Source: Alicyclobacillus contaminans DSM 17975 (GTDB lineage: Bacteria; Bacillota; Bacilli; Alicyclobacillales; Alicyclobacillaceae). From it: a stretch of 64,000 nucleotides of DNA. The first letter of the stretch is position 1; every line of letters begins with the position of its first letter. The notes under the pieces were generated by a model. That model was given only the letters and a program-made list of their open reading frames with translations, had not been told where the DNA came from and did not search any database. The stretch spans positions 1-64,000 of the forward strand of contig NZ_AUCA01000008.1 in the NCBI RefSeq assembly GCF_000429525.1, read 5' to 3'. The position numbers and the translations under genes are program-made. Below, in pieces: positions 30,594 to 39,275 of the stretch.

Positions 30594-30733
30594 GCGTTTT
30601 GCAGGATTTGAAGCTGGTGTTCAAATCGGTCAGCCATCGAGTCCGGTGGACATCCCGGACAACGTATGTCGGACGCGAGTGTTTGACGAACACGGAAGAT
30701 AGGGCATCCGCCGCAGATGCCGTGCAAAACGCT
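30594..30733. repeat. GCGTTTTGCA inverted-repeat element, copy 1
   Basis: A 10-bp inverted repeat GCGTTTTGCA (30594-30603) / TGCAAAACGC (30723-30732) flanks 119 nt. The right end carries CCGCCGCAGATGC, two bases, then TGCAAAACGCTG; the same 27-nt motif with only the two middle bases changed occurs at 37773-37799. Trinucleotide TGG abuts both outer ends. It lies in the leader of the glycosyltransferase gene, 17 nt before its ATG. Confidence 0.5.
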
Positions 30734-30750
30734 GGAGAGGAAGTGCCCAT

Positions 30751-31917
30751 ATGTCTTCATTGCGAAGACTTCTGATTCTGTCCGCCTCGTATGGCGAAGG
30801 CCATCAACAGGCTGCGAACGCGGTGCGCGACGCACTGAAAATGATGCACCCGGAGACACATATTGAAATTATCGACTATATGCGAAGCGTGCATCCCATG
30901 CTCGATTCCGTGGCCAAGTACTGCTATCTGCAGAGCATTCGCTTCGCACCCGCGCTGTACGGCTGGTTTTACAAAGGCACCAGCCAAATCCCTCCATCGT
31001 CGCTGATTCAGCGTCAGCTGAACTCGCTGGGCATCCGCGAGATGGAGGATGTGCTGCAGGCATACAACCCGGATGTGGTGTTTGCAACATTTCCGCAGCC
31101 GGCCGGCGTAGTGTCCTACCTCAAGCAGAAGGGGTTGACCGACGTCCCGCTGGCCACGGTCATCACCGACCACGCGATTCACAGCCAGTGGATTCATCCG
31201 CTGACCGACGCGTACTTCGTCGGGTCTGAATACGTGCGCCGCGGCATGTTGGCGCGCGGCATCCCGGCGCGAACCATTCACGTCACCGGCATTCCGATTC
31301 GCCCGGCGTTCAGGCAGACGTTTGACAAAGCGGCGCTGCGCGCCAAGTACGGACTTCGGGAGGACATCCCAACCGTCCTGGTGATGGGCGGCGCGTACGG
31401 TGTGATGGCAGACATCAACCTGATTTGCGAAGAACTGTTCAACTACCCCCATCCGGTGCAGGTGGTGGTGGTCACAGGCCGCAACAAGCGAATGAAGCAA
31501 CAGCTGGACGAGTCGGTGCAATCGGCGACACAGCCGTCCCGGGTGTACGGCTTCGTGTCGGAAGTGTACGAGCTGATGGCGGTGGCGGATCTGATGCTGA
31601 CCAAGGCCGGCGGACTGACCATTTCGGAAGCGTTGGCCATGCAGCTCCCCATGCTCCTGTACCGCCCCATTCCGGGACAAGAAGTGCAAAACGCCAAGTT
31701 CCTGGTGAGATCCGGTGTGGCTGTGCTGGCGCGAAGCCGCAAACAGGTCAGCGAGCACCTGTATGATCTCCTGGTCGCAAATCCGAAAAAGCGAGAGACG
31801 ATGAAACAGCGGGCGCTCAAAGTCCGGCGCCTGAACGCCGCAGAAGAAATCGCAAGAACGTTGATTGACCTCGCAAGTCAACGCCAATCCGGGGCAAACT
31901 ACTCTTACCAGCATTAG
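30751..31917 (+). CDS. UgtP/MGDG-synthase-like glycosyltransferase
   Basis: 388 residues, GT-B fold of family GT28. The N-terminal S-A-S-Y-G-E-G-H-Q-Q-A-A (about 12-23) is the acceptor-domain signature of MGDG synthases and Bacillus UgtP. C-terminal part has T-K-A-G-G-L-T-I-S-E-A near 290 and R-P-I-P-G-Q-E-V-Q-N-A near 310, the nucleotide-sugar site. Likely product is a glycosyl-diacylglycerol or related glycolipid on the inner membrane face; donor and acceptor are not shown. ATG with GAGAGGAA upstream. First gene of a three-gene plus-strand cassette. Confidence 0.85.
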   Translation: MSSLRRLLILSASYGEGHQQAANAVRDALKMMHPETHIEIIDYMRSVHPMLDSVAKYCYLQSIRFAPALYGWFYKGTSQIPPSSLIQRQLNSLGIREMEDVLQAYNPDVVFATFPQPAGVVSYLKQKGLTDVPLATVITDHAIHSQWIHPLTDAYFVGSEYVRRGMLARGIPARTIHVTGIPIRPAFRQTFDKAALRAKYGLREDIPTVLVMGGAYGVMADINLICEELFNYPHPVQVVVVTGRNKRMKQQLDESVQSATQPSRVYGFVSEVYELMAVADLMLTKAGGLTISEALAMQLPMLLYRPIPGQEVQNAKFLVRSGVAVLARSRKQVSEHLYDLLVANPKKRETMKQRALKVRRLNAAEEIARTLIDLASQRQSGANYSYQH

Positions 31918-31952
31918 GACGGGCACTGCTCGTCCCGGCGAGGAGTGGTTCT

Positions 31953-33287
31953 GTGAACAATCGACGGGGGCTGTCCCGACTTTCGCAATGGCTGGAACCT
32001 GAATTGTTTCAGCCATTTGTTTTTGGCGTCCTGTTCTCCCTCACACTGTCGGAATTCGTTCGCGGGGCCCTGACCCTGTCGCTGATTCCCACCTACGGCC
32101 GGAGCGTCCTCGGCTTTGCCGTAGAATGGACCTCCCTTGCCCTGTCGATGCACTATTTGGCGGACAACCTGATGCGCTCCCCCGCCGGCTGGATGGCGGA
32201 TAGGTTCGGGCAACGGACGATGCTGCTGGCCGGGTTTGCACTGTCCTTCTCGGCGGTGTTCTGGATGATGAACGCCCATTCCATACTGAGTCTCATCGGC
32301 AGTCTGGCCCTGTACGGCATCGGCGTGACGCCGATGTGGCCCGCGGCCATCTCGGGCATTGGCCTCGCCACGCCGGAACAGAGCCGCGCCCGATTCATGA
32401 GCTACCTGTACATATTCTGGATGGCGGGGACCGGGCTGGGCCCTGTTACCATCAACTTCCTGATTGGCCGCACGTATACGTTGGCGTTCACCGTTCTGCT
32501 GGCGATAGATTGCGCCGGCTTCGCCGTCGCCTGGTTTCTGGTGCGCCGTCCGCGCGATGTGGGAGTTCGGAACCCCGCAGAGGGGGCATCGTCACCCCAC
32601 CGGTCGGTCAGACGCCGCCGCGCTTATTGGCAGTCCCTGTGGCGCAATGTGAAGGAAGTGGCATTCCTCTTTCCCGGCATGTTTGCCCAAACTTTCGCGG
32701 TGGCCTCGCTGCTGCCGATTCTGTCGCTGTACGCGAAAATCGTCCTGCGCCTGAGCGGCGCCATGTACAGTTTTCTGCTGATATTCGGCGGCGCGTTCGC
32801 GGTGGTGCTGCTCATCCCGGCCGGCCACCTGGTGGACCGCTTCGGCCCCCGGCGATTCCTCGTCCCCGCCTTCCTCATCGCCGGGACGGCACTTGGCACG
32901 TACCCCATCTTTCATACGCTGATCAGCACCTTCGTGGTCGTCGCGGTCCTCGGCTGTTGCTATGGATTCATCCTGCCGGCCTGGAACTCGGTTCTGGACA
33001 AGTCCATCGATCCGGACAAAAAAGGGATCCTGTGGGGCGTGTTCATGACGGTGGAGGGATTCGGATCCGCCATCGGCCCGTACCTGGGCGGACTCGTGTG
33101 GGACACCATCAGCCCGCGCGCACCCTTTGTCGTCAGCGCCGTGGTGATTTTCGTCATGGGCCTCTTGTACCTGGTGCTCCCCATCGAACGGCGCAATCGC
33201 GCACCATCGCGGACACGCGGGGAACCGCGCAAGGCCTCGCCGATGCCCCCAAGACGCATGGCCCGGAGCCGCAGACAGCGCACGTGA
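31953..33287 (+). CDS. MFS transporter
   Basis: 444 residues, about 12 helices in two halves with a charged central loop (about 205-225). G-W-M-A-D-R-F-G-Q-R-T near 72 and G-H-L-V-D-R-F-G-P-R-R near 290 are the MFS loop 2-3 and 8-9 motifs. GTG start 7 nt after GAGGAG. The C-terminal 30 residues are very rich in Arg and Pro and are cytoplasmic. It is 35 nt after the glycosyltransferase. Substrate unknown; export of a lipid or sugar would fit the neighbours, but this is inference. Confidence 0.85.
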   Translation: MNNRRGLSRLSQWLEPELFQPFVFGVLFSLTLSEFVRGALTLSLIPTYGRSVLGFAVEWTSLALSMHYLADNLMRSPAGWMADRFGQRTMLLAGFALSFSAVFWMMNAHSILSLIGSLALYGIGVTPMWPAAISGIGLATPEQSRARFMSYLYIFWMAGTGLGPVTINFLIGRTYTLAFTVLLAIDCAGFAVAWFLVRRPRDVGVRNPAEGASSPHRSVRRRRAYWQSLWRNVKEVAFLFPGMFAQTFAVASLLPILSLYAKIVLRLSGAMYSFLLIFGGAFAVVLLIPAGHLVDRFGPRRFLVPAFLIAGTALGTYPIFHTLISTFVVVAVLGCCYGFILPAWNSVLDKSIDPDKKGILWGVFMTVEGFGSAIGPYLGGLVWDTISPRAPFVVSAVVIFVMGLLYLVLPIERRNRAPSRTRGEPRKASPMPPRRMARSRRQRT

Positions 33288-33359
33288 TGGACGCTTTCTG
33301 CATCGCCGTCCTCCTCATGGTATGATTCCAAGAGAAGTCTGACAGGGGAGGATACGAGC

Positions 33360-34658
33360 TTGGTTTGGCGGATTTTGCTCCTGGTCATCATCGCCTATCT
33401 CATATACGCGCCCATTCCGGAGATTCTCTTCAAGCTCCTGCACATCCGGACATTGTACAAGGGCCCCAACACCACGCGCGCCATCGCCCTGACCTTTGAC
33501 GACGGGCCCGATCCGCGCTATACCCCGAAAGTCCTGCAAATTCTCCGTGAACACGGCGCCAAAGCGACGTTCTTCCTCGTTGGCCGGCGCGCCGCAGAGC
33601 ACCCGGATCTCGTCCGGGCCATCCTGGCGGACGGACACGAGATTGCCTCTCACGGTCACCTGCATCGACACGCATGGCTGATGACGCCCTGGTCCACCTG
33701 GCGGGACATCCGCGAAGGCAAACGACAGGTGGAACGCATCACCGGGCAACCCATTCGCTACTACCGGCCGCCCTGGGGCGCGTTCAACTGGTTTACGCGC
33801 ATCGCCTGTGCGCGCCTGCACCTCCAGCCTGTGCTGTGGTCGGTTCGGGCCATCGACTGGCTCCCAGGCGAGTACGCCGACGACGTGGTGAAGCGCGTGA
33901 TCCAGGGCGCGCACACCGGCGCCATTGTGCTCTGCCACGACGCGGGCGGCGCCGAAGGCGCGCCGCGCAACACCATCGCGGCATTGCCTGAAATCTTGAC
34001 GACGCTTGGCCAACGCCGCTTCACGTTCACCACCGTCGGCGCGCTGGCAGAGGCGCGCCGCGAACAGGCGACGGCGGTGCAATCGCTCTACAGCCACTAT
34101 CCAACGGCGCGCCGGGCACTCATCCGGCTCTGGACAATTGTCGAATTCGCCTTCCGCACCCTTTACCGCATAGAGCCGGTCAACCGGATTTTCCGCGTGT
34201 CTCCCACCGTCTGGACGCACGGAACCCGAACCGACGCCAACGGCGAAGTCATTGTGCAGGACGGCGACGCGGCACTGGAACTGCATTTCCAGAACGAAAC
34301 CTTAATCACGATTTCAGGCGCGCGCGACAACCGCGCGCTCATCCGCGGACTGCGTGGCGCCAAGGAAGGTTTTCGCGACATCGCCCAGTTGCTCCGGCAC
34401 GATCCGCGCTATCAAAACGTCCGCGCCATCGTCGCGCCAACCCTGATGAACCGCGGGGTGGATTTGCTCGGCTTCCACATCGAGGAACTGCCCGACAACC
34501 GGGGCAATCGATGGGTTCAGGGATACATGCGCTTTCTGTTGGGCTTGTACCACCCGGACGGATTCGCGAGATTAAAGGAAGGCCGACAATCGCTGGAGAT
34601 GAAGCTCATTTGGATGTCCCGCGAGGAAGTGCTGAACCTGTACGGAAGAGATGATTGA
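33360..34658 (+). CDS. Polysaccharide deacetylase (CE4) with YkoP-like C-terminal domain
   Basis: 432 residues from TTG at 33360 (GGGGAGG upstream). One N-terminal helix (about 4-22) anchors it outside the membrane. The CE4 domain (about 40-230) has all motifs: T-F-D-D-G-P-D, S-H-G-H-L-H-R-H, R-P-P-W-G, D-W-L-P-G and L-C-H-D. It should remove N- or O-acetyl groups from a cell-surface glycan. The last 180 residues form a separate domain resembling Bacillus YkoP (from memory; unverified). A TATGAT box at 33321 may be an internal promoter. Confidence 0.85.
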   Translation: MVWRILLLVIIAYLIYAPIPEILFKLLHIRTLYKGPNTTRAIALTFDDGPDPRYTPKVLQILREHGAKATFFLVGRRAAEHPDLVRAILADGHEIASHGHLHRHAWLMTPWSTWRDIREGKRQVERITGQPIRYYRPPWGAFNWFTRIACARLHLQPVLWSVRAIDWLPGEYADDVVKRVIQGAHTGAIVLCHDAGGAEGAPRNTIAALPEILTTLGQRRFTFTTVGALAEARREQATAVQSLYSHYPTARRALIRLWTIVEFAFRTLYRIEPVNRIFRVSPTVWTHGTRTDANGEVIVQDGDAALELHFQNETLITISGARDNRALIRGLRGAKEGFRDIAQLLRHDPRYQNVRAIVAPTLMNRGVDLLGFHIEELPDNRGNRWVQGYMRFLLGLYHPDGFARLKEGRQSLEMKLIWMSREEVLNLYGRDD

Positions 34659-34665
34659 GCGACGA

Positions 34666-34710
34666 AAGGCCGCCCGCTCCGTGCCAGGGCACGGAAGGGG
34701 CGGCCTTTTT
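34666..34710 (+). terminator. Intrinsic terminator of the plus-strand cassette
   Basis: Long GC-rich stem (AAGGCCGCCC with GGGGCGGCCTT, continued by TCCGTGCC/GGCACGGA) followed by TTTTT at 34706-34710. It lies 8 nt past the deacetylase stop, in front of the convergent glyA. Confidence 0.93.
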
Positions 34711-34764
34711 GCATATGGAATCCCGTCTGTCAGCGCCTGTGGAAGCAAGATCTGCGCTTGTGCA

Positions 34765-36018
<1,254 letters not shown>

Positions 36019-36045
36019 CTTCAATCTCCTCTCCCACTCCTCGTT

Positions 36046-36714
36046 TTATCGCCCGATGCGGCGACGCGCTTCCGCCACATCGTACACGGCCCGCTCGCCG
36101 CCAATCCGCGGCGGCCGCGTCCGCGCCATGGTCACGTGCGCGGCCCCCACCGTGTTCCGGCGGCCGCGCACGGGTACTGCAACTGGCTTTAAGTGCATGC
36201 CAATCAGTGTGTCGCCGATATCAATGCCGGCATCCGCCCGAACCGCGGACACCAAGCACGGCTGGCGCATGGAAAAGTAGGCATGCGCGGCAACGGCGCC
36301 GCCGGCCCCGGGCACGGGAATCGCGTATACCTCCTCGAGGCCGTATCGCACCGCTGTTTCCCGCTCAACCACCAGCGCCCGATTCAAATGCTCACAGCAC
36401 TGAACGGCGACGGAACAGCCACACTGCTCTGCAAATTCAAAGACCGACGCGACAATGGCAGCACCCACGGCCTCCGAGGTGGCGGTCCCGATGCGCTGCC
36501 CCATGACTTCGCTGCTCGACGCACCCACCACGAGCAGACTCCCGCTGCCAAGTCCGGCCGCTTGGCGGAGGTCCTCCAGGCATTCGCGGAGTTCCACCTG
36601 AATCCGGGCCAAATCGCCTGACGCAGCGTGTTCCAGATTGGATCCGGTCGGGGTGGCCGCAGCCTCATCCGGACAGCTCAAAGCCAGCCCCCTGTCGTTC
36701 TCACGCTTGCTCAT
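36046..36714 (-). CDS. ywlG: TIGR01440/UPF0340 family protein (YwlG)
   Basis: 222 residues. After a variable 30-residue start, the conserved parts are V-V-G-A-S-S-S-E-V-M-G (about 62-72), C-C-E-H-L-N-R-A-L (about 105-113), and D-A-G-I-D-I-G-D-T-L-I-G-M-H-L near 165. Family of unknown function, always near rpiB and glyA in Bacilli. ATG overlaps the rpiB stop as ATGA; 27 nt to glyA. Confidence 0.9.
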   Translation of the reverse strand: MSKRENDRGLALSCPDEAAATPTGSNLEHAASGDLARIQVELRECLEDLRQAAGLGSGSLLVVGASSSEVMGQRIGTATSEAVGAAIVASVFEFAEQCGCSVAVQCCEHLNRALVVERETAVRYGLEEVYAIPVPGAGGAVAAHAYFSMRQPCLVSAVRADAGIDIGDTLIGMHLKPVAVPVRGRRNTVGAAHVTMARTRPPRIGGERAVYDVAEARRRIGR

Positions 36715-37160
36715 TGCAACGACTCCCGTTCGAGGTCGGCCACCTTGGCGAGGCGCTGGGCATGCCGCCCCCCTTCAAATTCCGTGGTTAACCACGCCTT
36801 CAACACCTCCGCCGCAGCACCTTGACCAATCACTCGTTCGCCCATGGTCAGCACGTTGGCGTCGTTGTGCATGCGCGACATTTTCGCCGAAAACACATCG
36901 TGCGCCGTCACCGCGCGAACGCCCTTGACCTTATTGGCCGTGATGGCCATACCAAGGCCGGTGCCGCAAACGAGCACACCTCTGTCGTACAAGCCATCCG
37001 CCACGCCTTTGGCGACCTTTGCGCCATAGTCCGGGTAATCAACCGACGTTTCATCGAATGTGCCCAGATCCTCGTAGTCGAGCTGCAGTTCCTCCAGTGT
37101 CTGTTTCAACAGTTCCTTGAGCCGGTAACCCGCGTGGTCACTGGCAATGGCCACCTTCAT
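36711..37160 (-). CDS. rpiB: Ribose-5-phosphate isomerase B
   Basis: 149 residues from the ATG at 37160, overlapping the ywlE stop. A-S-D-H-A-G-Y at 6-12, D-Y-P-D-Y, V-C-G-T-G-L-G-M near 66 (catalytic Cys) and R-M-H-N-D-A-N-V-L near 100 define RpiB/LacAB enzymes; the lone copy and context favour RpiB, which interconverts ribose- and ribulose-5-phosphate. Confidence 0.94.
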   Translation of the reverse strand: MKVAIASDHAGYRLKELLKQTLEELQLDYEDLGTFDETSVDYPDYGAKVAKGVADGLYDRGVLVCGTGLGMAITANKVKGVRAVTAHDVFSAKMSRMHNDANVLTMGERVIGQGAAAEVLKAWLTTEFEGGRHAQRLAKVADLERESLQ

Positions 37161-37636
37161 TCCAGACTCCCCTTTGTCGCCAAATGTTCTATCAGTCCAC
37201 GGACGGCTTTGCTCAAGTCGTCTGCGCACGCTTCGTACTCCGCGTCCGCTCCTCCGAACGGATCTACAATATCACAGATTACGGCGGCCGCGGGCGGCGC
37301 GTCGGCAAGAAACCGTCCCAACCGCGCCGTCTTGCCGGCCGCTTCCGGAAAGCGTCGCAGCAGATCCCATTCATGGGCTGCGGTCATGACCAGGATGGCA
37401 TCAGCCCACGCCACCAGCTCCGCCGTCACCGGCTGGGCCTGGTGGGCCTGGAGCGGTACGCCGCGGCGGGTGAGGGCATCGGCAGCCAGCGATGACAGCG
37501 GCTGCCCGGGCATCGCATACAGCCCCGCCGATTGAATGACCCAGTCGAGGCCGCGTTCGCTCACTTCGCGCTGCGCCAGAAACGCTGCCATCGGACTGCG
37601 GCAGGTGTTCCCTGTGCAGACAAACAACAAATGCAC
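37157..37636 (-). CDS. ywlE: Low-molecular-weight phosphatase, likely protein-arginine phosphatase YwlE
   Basis: 159 residues from GTG at 37636 (GGAGGG 7 nt upstream). The P-loop is C7-T-G-N-T11-C-R13-S and the general-acid region D-P-F-G-G occurs near residue 123. The threonine at 11 is the residue reported to select phospho-arginine in Bacillus YwlE, where tyrosine phosphatases carry a hydrophobic residue. It would reverse McsB arginine phosphorylation that marks proteins for ClpCP. Context (mntP-ywlE-rpiB) agrees. Confidence 0.9.
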   Translation of the reverse strand: MHLLFVCTGNTCRSPMAAFLAQREVSERGLDWVIQSAGLYAMPGQPLSSLAADALTRRGVPLQAHQAQPVTAELVAWADAILVMTAAHEWDLLRRFPEAAGKTARLGRFLADAPPAAAVICDIVDPFGGADAEYEACADDLSKAVRGLIEHLATKGSLE

Positions 37637-37750
37637 GTGATCACCCTCCCAATCACGAATGGACGGCAGCCCCGCGCATGTGACGGGCCGCCTGCTGCGT
37701 GAAGCCCCCGTTTCGGTGGACGCCGCACGTCGACTTCCCGCACATAATCG

Positions 37751-37800
37751 GCAGCGTTTTGCAACACACCTGCCGCCGCAGATGCACTGCAAAACGCTGC
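37751..37800. repeat. GCGTTTTGCA inverted-repeat element, copy 2
   Basis: A 13-bp perfect inverted repeat GCAGCGTTTTGCA (37751-37763) / TGCAAAACGCTGC (37788-37800) with a 24-nt loop. The right half holds the 27-nt motif shared with copy 1 (30594-30733). It lies in the leader of the ywlE-rpiB-ywlG-glyA operon, in antisense orientation to that transcript. Confidence 0.5.
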
Positions 37801-37862
37801 AATCGTTCGCCGTATTGACCCAGCCAGCCACATCGCGCAAGACGGCAGCCGTCCATGGATTC

Positions 37863-37892
37863 AGTATATCCCCCGGCGAAACCGGCATGCAA
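37863..37892 (-). promoter_or_regulatory. Candidate promoter of the ywlE-rpiB-ywlG-glyA operon
   Basis: Minus strand TTGCAT (37887-37892), 18-nt spacer, TATACT (37863-37868). The leader to ywlE would be about 220 nt and contains repeat copy 2. Confidence 0.5.
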
Positions 37893-37926
37893 CCGCCGCC
37901 CCTGCTCTGAGCCAGGTCGGCCGAGC

Positions 37927-38481
37927 TCACTGCGCCATGAACAGTATGCCGTACACCATGAGAATCCCCGCGCCGAGGAGCTCCCCGTACACCCCCAGCG
38001 TCCGGGTGGCTTTGGCGCCAATCACCAACCCCACGGCGCACAGACCCGCCGCCACAAATCCGAACGCCAGCGCACAGGCGATGCCGTACGTGGTGCTGGA
38101 CAGCCCCAGGCTCAATCCCACGGACAGCGCATCGATGGATACGCCGATGGAAAACAGCCCGAGCGCCGCCACCGTCGTGCCCACCGCCACCGGCTCCTCC
38201 CGTTGAAACAGGCTCGTGTACGCCATGTGCAATCCCAATCCCAACAGTAATAACGCGCCGAACCATTTAGCAATCTGCCCCATTATCCCCTGCATGAGCA
38301 TCCCCATGGAAATGCCAATCAGCGTCATCAAAACATGCGCAACTCCGATGGACACAGAGAGCTGTACAACGCGATTGCGCGGCAGGCCCTGCAGCCCCAC
38401 GCCCAAGGCCAGGGAGAACGCGTCCATCCCCAGCGCCACCGCCATGATGCCGACTTCCAGGACGTCGTACAGGTGTTTCAA
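37927..38481 (-). CDS. mntP: Manganese efflux pump MntP
   Basis: 184 residues from a TTG at 38481 (GGGGGAG 8 nt upstream), six helices in two repeats. The paired acidic motifs M-D-A-F-S-L-A-L near 20 and S-I-D-A-L-S-V-G near 115 are the family marks. It exports Mn2+ from the cell. In Bacillus the homologue (ywlD) also precedes ywlE. The ribosome site lies in the 3' arm of a strong hairpin (38490-38538). Confidence 0.9.
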   Translation of the reverse strand: MKHLYDVLEVGIMAVALGMDAFSLALGVGLQGLPRNRVVQLSVSIGVAHVLMTLIGISMGMLMQGIMGQIAKWFGALLLLGLGLHMAYTSLFQREEPVAVGTTVAALGLFSIGVSIDALSVGLSLGLSSTTYGIACALAFGFVAAGLCAVGLVIGAKATRTLGVYGELLGAGILMVYGILFMAQ

Positions 38482-38489
38482 CGCGAACG

Positions 38490-38538
38490 CTCCCCCTCTG
38501 TCCAAGCTAGTCCAGTCTATGCTTGGCGCGAGGGGGAG
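38490..38538 (-). promoter_or_regulatory. Hairpin sequestering the mntP ribosome-binding site
   Basis: Arms CTCCCCCTC/GAGGGGGAG (9 bp) and CCAAGC/GCTTGG (6 bp), separated by a 3x3 internal loop and closed by a 13-nt loop. On the minus strand the 3' arm GAGGGGGAG is the Shine-Dalgarno site, 8 nt before the TTG. It also lies just after araD. No U-run follows, so it is more likely a translational control or RNA-end structure than a terminator. Confidence 0.6.
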
Positions 38539-38555
38539 ATTCGCCGAATCATCCG

Positions 38556-39245
38556 TCAGACTTGACCGTAGTAAGCGTGTTTGCCGTGTTTGCGAAGGTA
38601 GTGTTTATCCAAGAGCGACGATGAAATTCGGGGGAGCGCGGGTTTCAACTGCAGAGATTGATACGCGAGTTTCGCCACCTCTTCCAAGATGACCGCGTGC
38701 TGCACCGCCTCCTCCGCGTCCTTCCCCCAGCAGAAGGGAGCATGACCACGAACCAGGACGGCCGGCATCGCGTTGACATCCATGTTCGCAAACGTCTCGA
38801 CAATCACCCTGCCAGTCGCCTCTTCGTACGCACCCTCAATCTCCGCCGTGGTGAGCGGCCGCGTACAGGGCACATCGCCGTAAAAGTAATCGGCGTGCGT
38901 CGTCCCCAGAGCGGGTATAGGAATCCCCGCCTGGGCAAACGTGGTCGCCCACGGCGAGTGGGTGTGGACAATCCCACCGATATCAGGGAAGCTTTTGTAT
39001 AACCACAGATGGGTTGGCGTGTCGGATGACGGGCGCAGTGCGCCCTCCACCACGTTTCCATCCAGATCCACCACCACCAGCGTGTCCACAGTCAACGCTT
39101 CGTACGGGACACCGCTTGGCTTGATGACCACGCGTCCCAACTGTCGGTCAATCCCGCTGACATTTCCCCACGTGAAAGTAACCATGCGATATTGCGGCAA
39201 CATTAAATTGGCCTTCAACACCTGCTCTTTCAGAGCTTCCAGCAT
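38556..39245 (-). CDS. araD: L-ribulose-5-phosphate 4-epimerase
   Basis: 229 residues of the class II aldolase fold. Zn2+ histidines are in I-V-H-T-H-S (about 95-99) and the third in R-G-H-A-P-F near 170; G-N-V-S-G near 27-31 and K-P-S-G-V binds phosphate. It converts L-ribulose-5-phosphate to D-xylulose-5-phosphate, last step of arabinose entry into the pentose pathway. ATG with GGGAGGGG upstream; 30 nt after araA. Confidence 0.95.
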   Translation of the reverse strand: MLEALKEQVLKANLMLPQYRMVTFTWGNVSGIDRQLGRVVIKPSGVPYEALTVDTLVVVDLDGNVVEGALRPSSDTPTHLWLYKSFPDIGGIVHTHSPWATTFAQAGIPIPALGTTHADYFYGDVPCTRPLTTAEIEGAYEEATGRVIVETFANMDVNAMPAVLVRGHAPFCWGKDAEEAVQHAVILEEVAKLAYQSLQLKPALPRISSSLLDKHYLRKHGKHAYYGQV

Positions 39246-39275
39246 ATCGGTCCCCTCCCGGTTGGCGAACTTTCG

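Noticed and set aside
30359-30775. Plus-strand open frame across the upp/glycosyltransferase gap
   Set aside because: No ribosome site, includes both divergent promoters, no domain.
38490-38538. Intrinsic terminator of araD
   Set aside because: Strong stem but no U-run on either strand, and its 3' arm is the mntP ribosome site.
38482-38555. yybP-ykoY manganese riboswitch ahead of mntP
   Set aside because: The 74-nt gap is too short and the conserved loop sequences are not present.
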